Assembly (NCBI GenBank): GCA_964449115.1 | Contig: CAYUXW010000033.1 | Span: 1 to 16,440 of the forward strand | Reading direction: 5' to 3' | Source of the DNA: UBA1783 sp964449115 | Lineage (GTDB): Bacteria; Bacillota_I; Bacilli_A; Erysipelotrichales; Erysipelotrichaceae | Length of the DNA stretch: 16,440 nucleotides | Shown here: piece after piece, positions 1 to 6,650 of the stretch | How the letters are laid out: every line of letters begins with the position of its first letter | Numbering within the stretch: the first letter of the stretch is position 1 | Program-made: the position numbers and the translations under genes | Notes under the pieces: model-generated | Databases searched by the model: none | What the model was told of the DNA's origin: nothing | Seen by the model: the letters and a program-made list of their open reading frames with translations, nothing else

Positions 1-11
1 AGATCAAATGA

Positions 12-40
12 AAACAGACCTTTTTTAAAAAAGTCTGTTT
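12..40 (-). terminator. Hairpin downstream of rpsI (second of two)
   Basis: Inverted repeat: AAACAGAC at 12-19 pairs with GTCTGTTT at 33-40, and T/A runs inside can extend the stem. Read on the minus strand it ends in GTCTGTTTT. It lies behind the hairpin at 53-74, so it is either a back-up terminator for rplM-rpsI or the terminator of a convergent gene outside the window. There is no long U tract after the stem on either strand. Confidence 0.5.
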
Positions 41-52
41 GTCAACAATCTG

Positions 53-74
53 AAAACTCTCTAATGAGAGTTTT
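53..74 (-). terminator. Rho-independent terminator of the rplM-rpsI operon
   Basis: Perfect 9-bp inverted repeat, AAAACTCTC (53-61) and GAGAGTTTT (66-74), with a 4-base loop. It begins 23 bases after the rpsI stop codon. The A-tract/U-tract flanks are part of the stem, as in bidirectional Firmicutes terminators. Confidence 0.7.
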
Positions 75-96
75 AGTATCTCTAGCGATAACAATA

Positions 97-504
97 TTAA
101 CGTTTTGAGAATTGTGGAGCTTTTCTAGCTTTCTTCAAGCCGTATTTCTTTCTTTCTTTAGCTCTTGGATCTCTTGTTAAGAATCCAGCAGCCTTAAGTT
201 TTGGACGATAATCATCTACAACTTCTAATAAAGCTCTAGAGATAGCATGTCTCATTGCTCCTGCCTGTCCTGTATAACCACCGCCGTAAACATTGATGTT
301 TACATCGTATTGGCCGACAGTTTCAGTAACTACAAATGGTGCATTAACAACCATTTTTAAAGTTTCCTGTGGTAAGTACTCATCTAAAGGTTTACCATTG
401 ATTGCTATGTTTCCTTCACCTTGTGTCAGGTATGCTCTAGCTACTGAAGTCTTTCTACGACCAGTACCTTGGTATCTAACTGTTTCTTTTTTCTTAGTTG
501 CCAT
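97..504 (-). CDS. rpsI: 30S ribosomal protein S9
   Basis: Structural protein of the small ribosomal subunit. In the family, the C-terminal tail reaches the P-site tRNA in the ribosome. The 135-residue product has the usual S9 body (early YQGTGRRKTSVARAYL, then the glycine-rich NVYGGGYTGQAGAMRHAISR) and the diagnostic basic C-terminus ending QFSKR. The length is about the bacterial norm (near 130), so it is complete. The start is fixed by AGGAGGA a short distance upstream on the minus strand, which falls in the 14-base gap after rplM. It is co-transcribed with rplM from the promoter at 1023-1051; the rplM-rpsI order is conserved across bacteria. Nothing is unusual in the protein. Confidence 0.98.
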   Translation of the reverse strand: MATKKKETVRYQGTGRRKTSVARAYLTQGEGNIAINGKPLDEYLPQETLKMVVNAPFVVTETVGQYDVNINVYGGGYTGQAGAMRHAISRALLEVVDDYRPKLKAAGFLTRDPRAKERKKYGLKKARKAPQFSKR

Positions 505-518
505 TTTTACTGATCCTC

Positions 519-956
519 CTATTCTTCAATTTTTAGCTCAACTGGTTTTTGAGCTGCATGTGGATGTTCATTTCCTTTATAAACAAATAAGTGTTTACGT
601 TGAACATTTCCTAACTTAGTGTGTGGTAACATACCATGAATAGATCTTTCAACCCATTCAACTGTGTACTTATCTTTCATAGTACGCATTGATCTAGTTC
701 TCAATCCGCCTGGGTACTGAGAATGATTATAATAGTTTTTTGTGTCTAATTTGTTACCTGTGACGACGATTTTGTCAGCATTGATAATAATAACATAATC
801 TCCACAATCAACATTTGGTGTGTACTCTGGTTTGTGTTTGCCTTTTAAAACTTCAGCAACTTTAGTTGATAAGCGACCTAAAGTCAAGCCTGTTCCATCG
901 ACAACATACCATGTACGTGTAACGTCTGCTGGTTTTAACATTGTTGTTTGACGCAT
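519..956 (-). CDS. rplM: 50S ribosomal protein L13
   Basis: Large-subunit ribosomal protein L13, an early assembly protein that binds 23S rRNA. The 145-residue product starts MRQTTMLKPADV and carries family signatures TWYVVDGTGLTLGRLST, GKHKPEYTP, GDYVIIINADKI, YYNHSQYPGGLRTRSM, GMLPHTKLG and NEHPHAAQKP. An upstream in-frame ATG at 975-977 would add seven residues, but that stretch encodes the Shine-Dalgarno itself (ATGAGGAGGACAAAAAATATG). The L13 family normally begins at the MR-TT sequence, so 956 is the start. It is first gene of a two-gene operon with rpsI. In Firmicutes this operon often follows truA and the ECF transporter genes; here it stands alone behind an unrelated peptidase gene. 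Confidence 0.98.
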   Translation of the reverse strand: MRQTTMLKPADVTRTWYVVDGTGLTLGRLSTKVAEVLKGKHKPEYTPNVDCGDYVIIINADKIVVTGNKLDTKNYYNHSQYPGGLRTRSMRTMKDKYTVEWVERSIHGMLPHTKLGNVQRKHLFVYKGNEHPHAAQKPVELKIEE

Positions 957-1016
957 ATTTTTTGTCCTCCTCATCAAAATGTAGTTTCCGGGGCTACTTT
1001 TTGTCGTAAAGTGACA
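957..1016 (-). promoter_or_regulatory. Candidate ribosomal protein L13 leader (rplM 5' UTR)
   Basis: The roughly 60-base leader between the inferred transcription start (about 1016) and rplM contains a short hairpin on the minus strand: GTAG (997-994), loop CCCCGGAAA, CTAC (984-981). Flanking A and U runs can lengthen it. It lies just ahead of the Shine-Dalgarno AGGAGGAC. Firmicutes rplM operons are known to carry a small L13 leader RNA that is thought to mediate autoregulation. Position and size fit, but I cannot confirm that the sequence matches the family consensus. Confidence 0.5.
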
Positions 1017-1022
1017 TCTATT

Positions 1023-1051
1023 ATTTTAGTGATTAGTTTGTATATTGTCAA
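1023..1051 (-). promoter_or_regulatory. Sigma-A promoter of rplM-rpsI
   Basis: On the minus strand a consensus -35 TTGACA (1051-1046) is followed after exactly 17 bases by TAAAAT (1028-1023). This is a strong housekeeping promoter, as expected for ribosomal protein genes. It places transcription start near 1016. Confidence 0.85.
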
Positions 1052-1130
1052 CCAATAAAAAATAAATTTCTCTTATTAATATAATAATGTTTCTTGTTTT
1101 ATCTCTTTTTAACAGTAGAAGATTAAAAAT

Positions 1131-1169
1131 AAAAAAACCCCATATTGATTTATTGAAAACTTTGGGGTT
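1131..1169 (-). terminator. Terminator of the M3 peptidase gene
   Basis: On the minus strand AACCCC (1169-1164) and GGGGTT (1141-1136) form a stem across a 22-base loop that may pair further (CAAAG). It is followed by a run of T ending at 1131. It begins 11 bases after the peptidase stop codon. Confidence 0.8.
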
Positions 1170-1179
1170 CATATTTAAA

Positions 1180-2874
1180 TTAAAGATTTGTATCATCGAT
1201 GGTATTTAGATATTCTCTTGCCTGCCTGACAACGAAATCTACACAACCATCTTCAAAAGGAATAATTAATCCAGCATCTTTTACTATGTCTGTGAAAGTA
1301 AGGGTTCCACCCAATGTGCATAAATGTAAATAGTCATCAAAAGCTTTATCATCTTTTTTGGTTGTTCTAGCCCAGAATTGAAGAGCACATATCTGAGCCA
1401 GGGTATAGTCGATATAGTAGAAAGGAGCCTGGAAAATGTGTCCCTGTTGGAACCAGTAGCCACCTCTTTCTAAAATATCACATCCATTGTATTCTTTTTC
1501 AGGAATGTACATTTTTTCCAGTTTTCTCCAGACGGTTTTTCTATCTTCAGCTGATAAATCAGGATTATCATAGATTACATGTTGGAAGTGATCAACCAAT
1601 ACTCCATAAGGAAGAAAATCTAAAGCGCCGGTCAGATGAGAATAGTAGTATTTTTCAGTATCCTCTCCAAAGAAGTCTTTCATCCACGGATAGGTGAAAA
1701 ATTCCATACTCATAGAATGGATTTCACAGGCTTCCATTGTTGGCCATTTACAGTCTTCAACAGGAATATCTTTGCTCATATAATATTGAAAAGCATGTCC
1801 AGCTTCATGAGTTAAGACATCAACATCATGGCTAGTTCCGTTAAAGTTGGCAAAGATGAATGGAACTTTATATTCACTGAAAGATTGACAGTATCCACCA
1901 ATTGACTTGCCATCTTTACTTAACAGATCCCATAACTGTTGATTTTTCATTAGGTCAATAAATTCTCCTGTTTTTTCATGCATCTGATGATACATATTGA
2001 CAGCTGCCTCTACTAAACCATCAGGATCTTTTTTAGGGGTTGGGTTACCGGTAGAAAAATGGTATGGGAAATCATAATAATCTAGTTTCTTTAGTCCTAA
2101 ACGTTTTGCCTGCCTTTGATACAACTCACTGTTTAGCGGAACTAAATGATTTAAAATCTGTTGGCGAAAATTAGCGACCATATCACGATCATAGTCAAAT
2201 CGATGCATTCTCAGATAACCAAGTTCAGTAAAAGTATCATAGCCTAATTCTTTGGCCATCTGTGTTCTTACTTTTACTAATTTGTCATAAATCTGATCAA
2301 ACTTTTTTTCGTTATCCTGATAGAACTTCATTCTGGCATTATAGGCTCTTTTTCTTGTTTGACGATCATCATCTTGAAGAAAAACAGAAATCGATGATAA
2401 ATTGTATACCTTTCCATCAAAATCAATTTGAGCTGAAGCTTTTAATTTGCCGTATTCTGAAACCAGTCTGTTTTCTTTTATCAGCAGAGGGATGATTTTT
2501 TCATCAAAAGATTTTAAATCAAACTCAGCTTTTTTGAAGAATATTTTTGGAATGTAATGATATAATTCTTCTTTATTTTCAAAAGCTAAACAGATTTCAG
2601 CCATTCTATGGGAAAAGACTTGAAGTTTTGGTTCTACTTCATCCCAGAAATCATTTTCTTTATCATAAAATTCATCTTTGGTATTGATAGAATGTCTGAC
2701 AGTAGCCAAGGCAGACATTGTAGAAATATGTGAATTAATTTTTTCAATTTCCTGGAATACTTTAATAAAATCTTCGGCCTTAGTTTGTTTTTTTAGTTTA
2801 TCTAATAGTTCTGTCAGTTTCTTTTCAACTTCCTGGTAGTTTATTCTCTCGTATTTAAATTCTGAAAATTTCAT
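1180..2874 (-). CDS. M3 family zinc oligoendopeptidase
   Basis: Cytoplasmic zinc metallopeptidase expected to cleave short peptides internally. It has no signal peptide. The 564-residue protein carries the gluzincin motif HEAGH at residues 356-360 (two zinc-binding His and the catalytic Glu). A downstream EIHSMSMEFF segment holds the likely third zinc ligand near Glu384, at the spacing of M3 peptidases. The C-terminal WFQQGHIFQAPFYYIDYTLAQ resembles the substrate-site His/Tyr region of the family. Length (about 560) matches the M3 subgroup that is related to, but distinct from, PepF. The start has AGAGGA ahead of it and the inferred promoter at 2966-2994. Monocistronic: it has its own terminator, and the next gene upstream is on the other strand. 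It probably recycles peptides released by proteases or taken up by transporters. Confidence 0.93.
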   Translation of the reverse strand: MKFSEFKYERINYQEVEKKLTELLDKLKKQTKAEDFIKVFQEIEKINSHISTMSALATVRHSINTKDEFYDKENDFWDEVEPKLQVFSHRMAEICLAFENKEELYHYIPKIFFKKAEFDLKSFDEKIIPLLIKENRLVSEYGKLKASAQIDFDGKVYNLSSISVFLQDDDRQTRKRAYNARMKFYQDNEKKFDQIYDKLVKVRTQMAKELGYDTFTELGYLRMHRFDYDRDMVANFRQQILNHLVPLNSELYQRQAKRLGLKKLDYYDFPYHFSTGNPTPKKDPDGLVEAAVNMYHQMHEKTGEFIDLMKNQQLWDLLSKDGKSIGGYCQSFSEYKVPFIFANFNGTSHDVDVLTHEAGHAFQYYMSKDIPVEDCKWPTMEACEIHSMSMEFFTYPWMKDFFGEDTEKYYYSHLTGALDFLPYGVLVDHFQHVIYDNPDLSAEDRKTVWRKLEKMYIPEKEYNGCDILERGGYWFQQGHIFQAPFYYIDYTLAQICALQFWARTTKKDDKAFDDYLHLCTLGGTLTFTDIVKDAGLIIPFEDGCVDFVVRQAREYLNTIDDTNL

Positions 2875-2965
2875 TTTTTTCCTCTTTTCTAATCTGTTTT
2901 AAAAGAAAAAGTACTAATTACTCTATTCTTTTAGCAGTACGCATTTGAAAATCCTTGTAGAGTTG

Positions 2966-2994
2966 ATTATATACTAAATTCAGTCATTAAAAAA
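2966..2994 (-). promoter_or_regulatory. Probable promoter of the M3 peptidase gene
   Basis: A perfect -10 TATAAT lies at 2971-2966 on the minus strand, about 90 bases before the peptidase start. At 17 bases upstream the -35 position is only a T run (2994-2989), so the -35 is poor. The intervening leader has CTCTA and TAGAG arms that could pair, but no structure I recognise. Confidence 0.45.
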
Positions 2995-3396
2995 GTGCAA
3001 AATGATAAAAATTGATATTTGATGACCTTTAATAATAATGTTCAGTCAATTTAATATTTTGTTTAAGTGAATTTTGAAGAATGAAAAGAGAAAATATCGC
3101 CTTGTTAATAACGAAAAGTAAAAATGAAGAAAAAAGATAAATTGGGATGTTGTTTATTATATATTCATAATAATAATCACATTAATATATTCTTTTTTGG
3201 ATATTTACTAATTTTTGGAAAATATATAGCTGACAAAAAGTTAAATTATGATATTGTTGAACAGATTATAATTGAAACTCTTGAGGATTGGAAAAAACGT
3301 AGATTGATTAAAAATATAATCTTTTTTAATGCTGAAAAATTGTTCATAAAGGATAGATAAAGACAAAAATATGTTGAATTTGCTAAAGCTATCTGG
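2995..3396. other. AT-rich intergenic stretch with no convincing gene
   Basis: About 400 bases between the peptidase promoter and the tRNA-Arg promoter. A 78-codon open frame at 3124-3360 (plus) lacks a Shine-Dalgarno and gives an Asn/Ile/Phe/Lys-rich product of the kind random AT-rich DNA yields. I recognise no domain, repeat or RNA here. It could be remnant coding sequence. Confidence 0.5.
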
Positions 3397-3425
3397 TTGC
3401 ATTTTGTAAATGATAATGATATTAT
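3397..3425 (+). promoter_or_regulatory. Promoter of tRNA-Arg
   Basis: TTGCAT (3397-3402), a 17-base spacer and TATTAT (3420-3425). The spacer ends in TGA, giving an extended -10 (TGATATTAT). Transcription would start near 3432, about 7 bases before the mature tRNA. Confidence 0.75.
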
Positions 3426-3438
3426 ATTTAGGCAAGTT

Positions 3439-3515
3439 GTCCACGTAGCTCAGCCGGATAGAGCATCCGCCTTCTAAGCGGACGGTCAGGGGTTCGAATC
3501 CCTTCGTGGACGCCA
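3439..3515 (+). tRNA. tRNA-Arg (anticodon UCU)
   Basis: Complete cloverleaf. The acceptor arm GTCCACG (3439-3445) pairs with CGTGGAC (3505-3511). The anticodon arm TCCGC/GCGGA encloses loop CTTCTAA with anticodon TCT, reading AGA and AGG. The T arm has GGTTCGAATCC, and CCA is encoded (3513-3515). It has its own promoter and a terminator 11 bases downstream, so it is a single-gene transcription unit. AGA is the main Arg codon in genomes of this composition. No second copy of the tRNA 3' end is visible in the window, so there is no sign of integration at this site. Confidence 0.97.
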
Positions 3516-3526
3516 TTTGTTTAGAT

Positions 3527-3549
3527 AACCACGGGAGTGGTTTTTCTTT
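3527..3549 (+). terminator. Terminator of tRNA-Arg
   Basis: AACCAC (3527-3532), loop GGGA, GTGGTT (3537-3542), then TTTCTTTTT. A classic rho-independent terminator immediately after the tRNA. Confidence 0.9.
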
Positions 3550-3669
3550 TTGTCTTAACAAAATAAATAATAAATAAAATTTAAGTAAAATCTGTTTGAT
3601 AATCAAGTATATTGAATGATCGGAGTATATAATAATTAATAAGAAATTTTGTAAAGACAGGTGATAATT

Positions 3670-4134
3670 GTGAGTTATGAAGATTTTAAACAAGCTATAA
3701 GGCTGGCGGCAGATTGTGAATTCTTTACAAGTGGTTCAGGTTTATCAGCTGATGAAATCTATAAAGCGGAACAAATGTTGGGAATAGAATTTTCTCCACA
3801 GATGGTCGAATATTATAAAAGGTTAAACCATGTATCTTTGCTGGGAAGTGAAATTTTTGGAATTGAATTTGAATATGATTCAACAATTCTAGAAGGAAAT
3901 TCTCTTGCCTACACCTTATATGAACGCAGCAACTATGGACTTCCAAAGCAATGGATACCTATCTATAACTTTAATGACGGCAGTCTGGCTTTTTTGGACT
4001 ACAGCTCTTTGAATAAGTCAAATGAACCATCAGTAATAAGAGCTTTATATAATGGTGAAAGATACCAGAAAATGGAAAGAGTAGCTGAAGATTTCGGAAG
4101 TTTCATGTTGTCTTTAATAGAGGAAAATAGTTAA
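3670..4134 (+). CDS. SUKH (SMI1/KNR4) domain protein, possible immunity protein
   Basis: A 154-residue cytoplasmic protein of the SUKH superfamily. The visible family pattern is an N-terminal helix, LSADEIYKAEQMLGIEFSP (compare 'I..aE..lg..lP'), YYKRLN, then EIFGIEF, the strand pair KQWIPIYNFNDGS with LDYSS, NEPSVIRAL, and a C-terminal helix VAEDFGSFML. SUKH proteins are often immunity factors for polymorphic or contact-dependent toxins, but many are orphans of unknown role, and no toxin gene is adjacent. I chose the GTG start at 3670 because AGGTGA lies 5 bases upstream; a GTG at 3661 overlaps that site. A TATAAT at 3628-3633 may be its -10, though no -35 is convincing. It has its own terminator (4139-4179), so it is a single-gene unit between tRNA-Arg and the lipoprotein gene. 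Confidence 0.8.
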   Translation: MSYEDFKQAIRLAADCEFFTSGSGLSADEIYKAEQMLGIEFSPQMVEYYKRLNHVSLLGSEIFGIEFEYDSTILEGNSLAYTLYERSNYGLPKQWIPIYNFNDGSLAFLDYSSLNKSNEPSVIRALYNGERYQKMERVAEDFGSFMLSLIEENS

Positions 4135-4138
4135 AGAG

Positions 4139-4179
4139 TAATTTCTAAAGAGTATTAACCGCTTTTGGAAATTATTTTT
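4139..4179 (+). terminator. Terminator of the SUKH gene
   Basis: TAATTTCTAAAG (4139-4150) pairs with CTTTTGGAAATTA (4162-4174), with one bulged base and one G-T pair across an 11-base loop. A run of T follows (4175-4179). It separates the SUKH gene from the lipoprotein gene. Confidence 0.8.
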
Positions 4180-4260
4180 GTATAGTCCTCTTTTATTTTG
4201 CCAATATATCATAATATAATTTGTTTAAATTCAGACTCAAGTGTTTTTCGGAGGTATGTT

Positions 4261-5100
4261 GTGAATTTAAATGACAGGTATAAAAAGGTTGAAAAAAGAA
4301 AAAAACTTTTGATACTATTAATTTTTTGTGTCTTTTTAATAGTGGCTGGCTGTAAAGAGGAAAACCTGTATGATTACGGAGTATTTTTAGGTATAAATGA
4401 AAATGAAGCTGACAGACTAAAATTGTATCAGCTTGTTGTAATTGAACCATCTGAGTTTTCTGTAGAAAAAATAGAGCAACTGCATAGCGATGGTAAAATA
4501 ATCTATGGCTATCTGAACATCGGGTCTATCGAAGTGTATCGCTTTTACTATACAAGGTTTGAAGAGCTGTTTCTGGACATTTATCAGGATTGGCCAGATG
4601 AAAAATGGATAGATGTTTCATCTTCTTTGTGGCAGGATTTTATTGTTAATGATTTAGCCAGGCAATATGTTGCTTTAGGACTTGATGGACTATTTTTGGA
4701 TAATGCTGATGTTTACTATAATTATCCTCAGGAAGAAATCTATCAGGGACTTTGCAGTATTTTAAAAGGTTTGAAAAAATATGATGTAACTCTGATTGTC
4801 AATGGGGGAGATTTATTTGTTTCAAGATGTATAGAAGAAAATACAGCTCTTTTATTATTTGACGGAATAAATCAGGAGACAGTATTTACCTGCATTGATT
4901 TTGAAAATGGCAGTTTTGGATTACAGACAGAAGAAGAAACATCTTATTTTAAAAAATATCTTAAAAAAGCCAAAGAAAACGGCTTGTCCGTATACTTGTT
5001 AGAATATGGAGCAAACCGTAAACTTGCCAAAGAAATAGAGCAGTATTGTTCAGATAATGGTTTCAGCTGGTATAATGCTGAAGACCTTGATCTGAGATGA
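4261..5100 (+). CDS. GH114-like lipoprotein (endo-alpha-1,4-polygalactosaminidase family)
   Basis: A 279-residue surface lipoprotein: basic N-terminus (KKVEKRKK), hydrophobic helix and lipobox VAGC with Cys31 as the lipidated residue. The rest is a TIM-barrel of the GH114/polygalactosaminidase type. Recognisable blocks are YGYLNIGSIE (about 82-91), WIDVSSSLWQDF (116-127), GLDGLFLDNADVY (140-152), LIVNGG (178-183) and INQETVFT (203-210). Asp147 or Asp150 and Glu206 are plausible catalytic acids. Relatives cleave galactosamine-containing exopolysaccharide; the substrate here is unknown. The GTG start at 4261 has GGAGGT at 4250-4255, and an upstream in-frame TTG would bypass the signal. A TATAAT at 4215-4220 may be its -10. 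It stands alone, with no Pel-type export genes nearby, and ends 16 bases before the convergent DUF4097 gene without a visible terminator. Confidence 0.82.
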   Translation: MNLNDRYKKVEKRKKLLILLIFCVFLIVAGCKEENLYDYGVFLGINENEADRLKLYQLVVIEPSEFSVEKIEQLHSDGKIIYGYLNIGSIEVYRFYYTRFEELFLDIYQDWPDEKWIDVSSSLWQDFIVNDLARQYVALGLDGLFLDNADVYYNYPQEEIYQGLCSILKGLKKYDVTLIVNGGDLFVSRCIEENTALLLFDGINQETVFTCIDFENGSFGLQTEEETSYFKKYLKKAKENGLSVYLLEYGANRKLAKEIEQYCSDNGFSWYNAEDLDLR

Positions 5101-5116
5101 ATAAAACCCGTAAAGA

Positions 5117-5935
5117 TTATTTATCAAAAATGTTTCTGATACCTTCTTTAATCATGTAATTAAGGGAAGTTTTTTCATAGACATTATTGATAGTTATATC
5201 ACCTGAAATAGATGAAGAGTTAACTTTTTCAACTTTACCATTAATATCAATATCACCATTTACTGTAGAGACGTCAAGATCATTGATGGCGCCTCTTTTT
5301 GTTTTGATATCACCACTGACAGTATTGATTTCACATAAGTTGGTGAAAAGATTGCTGATGGTTATATCACCATTTACAGTTGAAATCTCAGTGCTGTTAG
5401 CTTTGATATAGACAAAATCACAATCCCCACTGGTAGTGTTCAATATAAAATCTTCGCAGACAAAACCGAAATCTTTAGAATTGATATCTGAATTAATACC
5501 TTTAATATCGACCGCTCTAAAGGTAGTTGTCTCTGGGAAGCTGATAGTTATATCTGTATCAGCTCTTCTGAAGATCTTACTTTCTTTTTTAAAAGGTTCG
5601 ATTATAAGTTCATCTTCACTGATATAAGTATTATATAGATTAAGGGCTCTTTCCTCCATATCAATATGGATGGTATTATCTCTGCTTGTTTTAAAGGTTA
5701 CATCACCACCAAAAGGGGTGATAATTCTAAACAGTTTCAGCTGGTTAGTTTTCTTGTCCTGTTTTGTTCTGATGATGTCTTCAACATTACCAAATCTCGA
5801 AACAATCTCTTCTTCACTCATTCCAGCTTCTAGTCCTAGCTGATAGCGTTCTTTATAAGTGTTGACAATGCTGTCAACATCAGCACCATTTTCAATAGCT
5901 CTTTGGGTTAAGTCTTCAATAAATTTTTCAAACAT
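5117..5935 (-). CDS. HAAS-like plus DUF4097 beta-repeat protein
   Basis: A 272-residue soluble protein in two parts. Residues 1-60 are helical (FEKFIEDLTQRAI ... EEEIVSRFGNVEDII) and resemble the HAAS/DUF1700 signalling domain. Residues about 75-250 form a DUF4097 beta-solenoid, in which S/N-G-D turns recur at residues 169, 188, 207, 226 and 244, that is every 18-19 residues. I see no transmembrane segment or signal peptide, although many HAAS proteins are membrane proteins. The start ATG shares one base with the stop of the DUF2089 gene upstream (TAATG), with AAAGGAGAT inside that gene, so translation is coupled. DUF4097 proteins such as LiaG and YvlB sit in envelope-stress loci; the same role here is inference. 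No terminator is visible before the convergent gene. Confidence 0.85.
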   Translation of the reverse strand: MFEKFIEDLTQRAIENGADVDSIVNTYKERYQLGLEAGMSEEEIVSRFGNVEDIIRTKQDKKTNQLKLFRIITPFGGDVTFKTSRDNTIHIDMEERALNLYNTYISEDELIIEPFKKESKIFRRADTDITISFPETTTFRAVDIKGINSDINSKDFGFVCEDFILNTTSGDCDFVYIKANSTEISTVNGDITISNLFTNLCEINTVSGDIKTKRGAINDLDVSTVNGDIDINGKVEKVNSSSISGDITINNVYEKTSLNYMIKEGIRNIFDK

Positions 5936-6306
5936 TATTTAATCTCCTTTAAAATCTGTTCAGCTTCTTCAAAGCTCAGTTCATTATTTTTTAACAATTC
6001 TAAAACTTCTGCTCTAGTAAGGGGGTTAGAAATTGTTGTCTGTTCAAAACCTAAATTCTGAATGACTGAATCTAACATTTTTCTAACTGTTGGATATGAA
6101 ATATTCAATTCCTTTTCAATCTGTTTAATATTTCCGGCATTTTTCAAAAATACTAAGGCGAAGTCCTGTTCTTCACTTGATAGATAATCAAACTTGCTTA
6201 GCGGAAATTCTCCTTGAATTTTTGTTTTACAATCATTACATTGCAATTCGCTGATTACAAGTCGATTGTCACAAACAGGGCAGATGCCTAATAATTTCTT
6301 TTTCAT
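5935..6306 (-). CDS. DUF2089 zinc-ribbon/HTH regulator-like protein
   Basis: A 123-residue protein. The N-terminal zinc ribbon has four Cys at residues 9, 12, 23 and 26 (CPVC ... CNDC). A helix-turn-helix follows at about 57-85 (NIKQIEKELNISYPTVRKML), then a short C-terminal helical motif (LTRAEVLELL ... SFEEAEQILKEI) like the SHOCT-type tail seen in related proteins. This is the DUF2089 layout, so it is a probable DNA-binding regulator. The start at 6306 follows AGAGGTGA; an in-frame ATG at 6339 lies upstream of the inferred transcription start and is excluded. It heads a two-gene operon with the DUF4097 protein. It may regulate its own promoter or the divergent small membrane protein gene. 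Confidence 0.88.
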   Translation of the reverse strand: MKKKLLGICPVCDNRLVISELQCNDCKTKIQGEFPLSKFDYLSSEEQDFALVFLKNAGNIKQIEKELNISYPTVRKMLDSVIQNLGFEQTTISNPLTRAEVLELLKNNELSFEEAEQILKEIK

Positions 6307-6327
6307 ATAATTCACCTCTACAACAAC

Positions 6328-6356
6328 AATATAAGACACAATATTAAAAATGTCAA
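6328..6356 (-). promoter_or_regulatory. Sigma-A promoter of the DUF2089-DUF4097 operon
   Basis: Minus strand TTGACA (6356-6351), exactly 17 bases, TATATT (6333-6328). Transcription starts about 15 bases before the ATG at 6306, so the leader is very short and any control acts at the promoter. The promoter is strong, so a repressor is more likely than an activator. Confidence 0.85.
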
Positions 6357-6650
6357 CATATAAATTAATAAAATTAATATATAAATTAAAAATAATTAAA
6401 ATATAACTTTATAAAATTAATATATTTAAAAAAATTATTTGATTTATATGGGTTTGCCTATATTTTACCTTTAATTTACTTTTTTTAGCATCAGGCAACT
6501 AATATAATTTAATTAGGATAAATATTAAAAAATAAATAAATTATACTATTTTCTTGTTGACCTTTAAAAAGTAAAGGACAATAAGTAAATAAGTTTTTCT
6601 GCTTAGTGGATGATAAGAATAATAAAAGAAGATTTAAAAGGAGATTTGTT
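6357..6650. promoter_or_regulatory. AT-rich divergent intergenic region with repeats
   Basis: About 290 bases between divergent genes. It holds a 15-base direct repeat, ATAAAATTAATATAT, at 6368-6382 and 6411-6425 (43 bases apart). A distant inverted pair, TTGCCT (6454-6459) and AGGCAA (6493-6498), precedes a TATAAT at 6504-6509. A perfect inverted repeat CCTTTA/TAAAGG (6561-6566, 6572-6577) overlaps a possible -35 TTGACC (6557-6562). The last of these probably belongs to the promoter of the gene at 6651, although its -10 (AATAAG at 6580-6585) is weak. Confidence 0.5.

Noticed and set aside
3124..3360. 78-codon plus-strand open frame
   Set aside because: No Shine-Dalgarno, composition of random AT-rich DNA (Asn, Ile, Phe, Lys), no recognisable domain. 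Described under the intergenic entry instead.
3439..3515. tRNA-Arg as an integration site for a mobile island
   Set aside because: No integrase gene and no second copy of the tRNA 3' end are visible in the window.
3241..3693. 150-codon minus-strand open frame containing a 'TKGFEPLTVRLEGGCSIRLSYVD' type stretch
   Set aside because: It runs antisense through the tRNA-Arg gene; that peptide is a well-known translation artefact of tRNA genes. No ribosome binding site.
5187..5411. Plus-strand open frame with regular ISPFTVE-type repeats
   Set aside because: It is the antisense shadow of the repeating DUF4097 gene.
5261..5420. Spaced short repeats (ATATCACCA-type) considered as a CRISPR-like array
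   Set aside because: They are the coding repeats of the DUF4097 beta-solenoid (about 19 residues each), not identical direct repeats with unique spacers.
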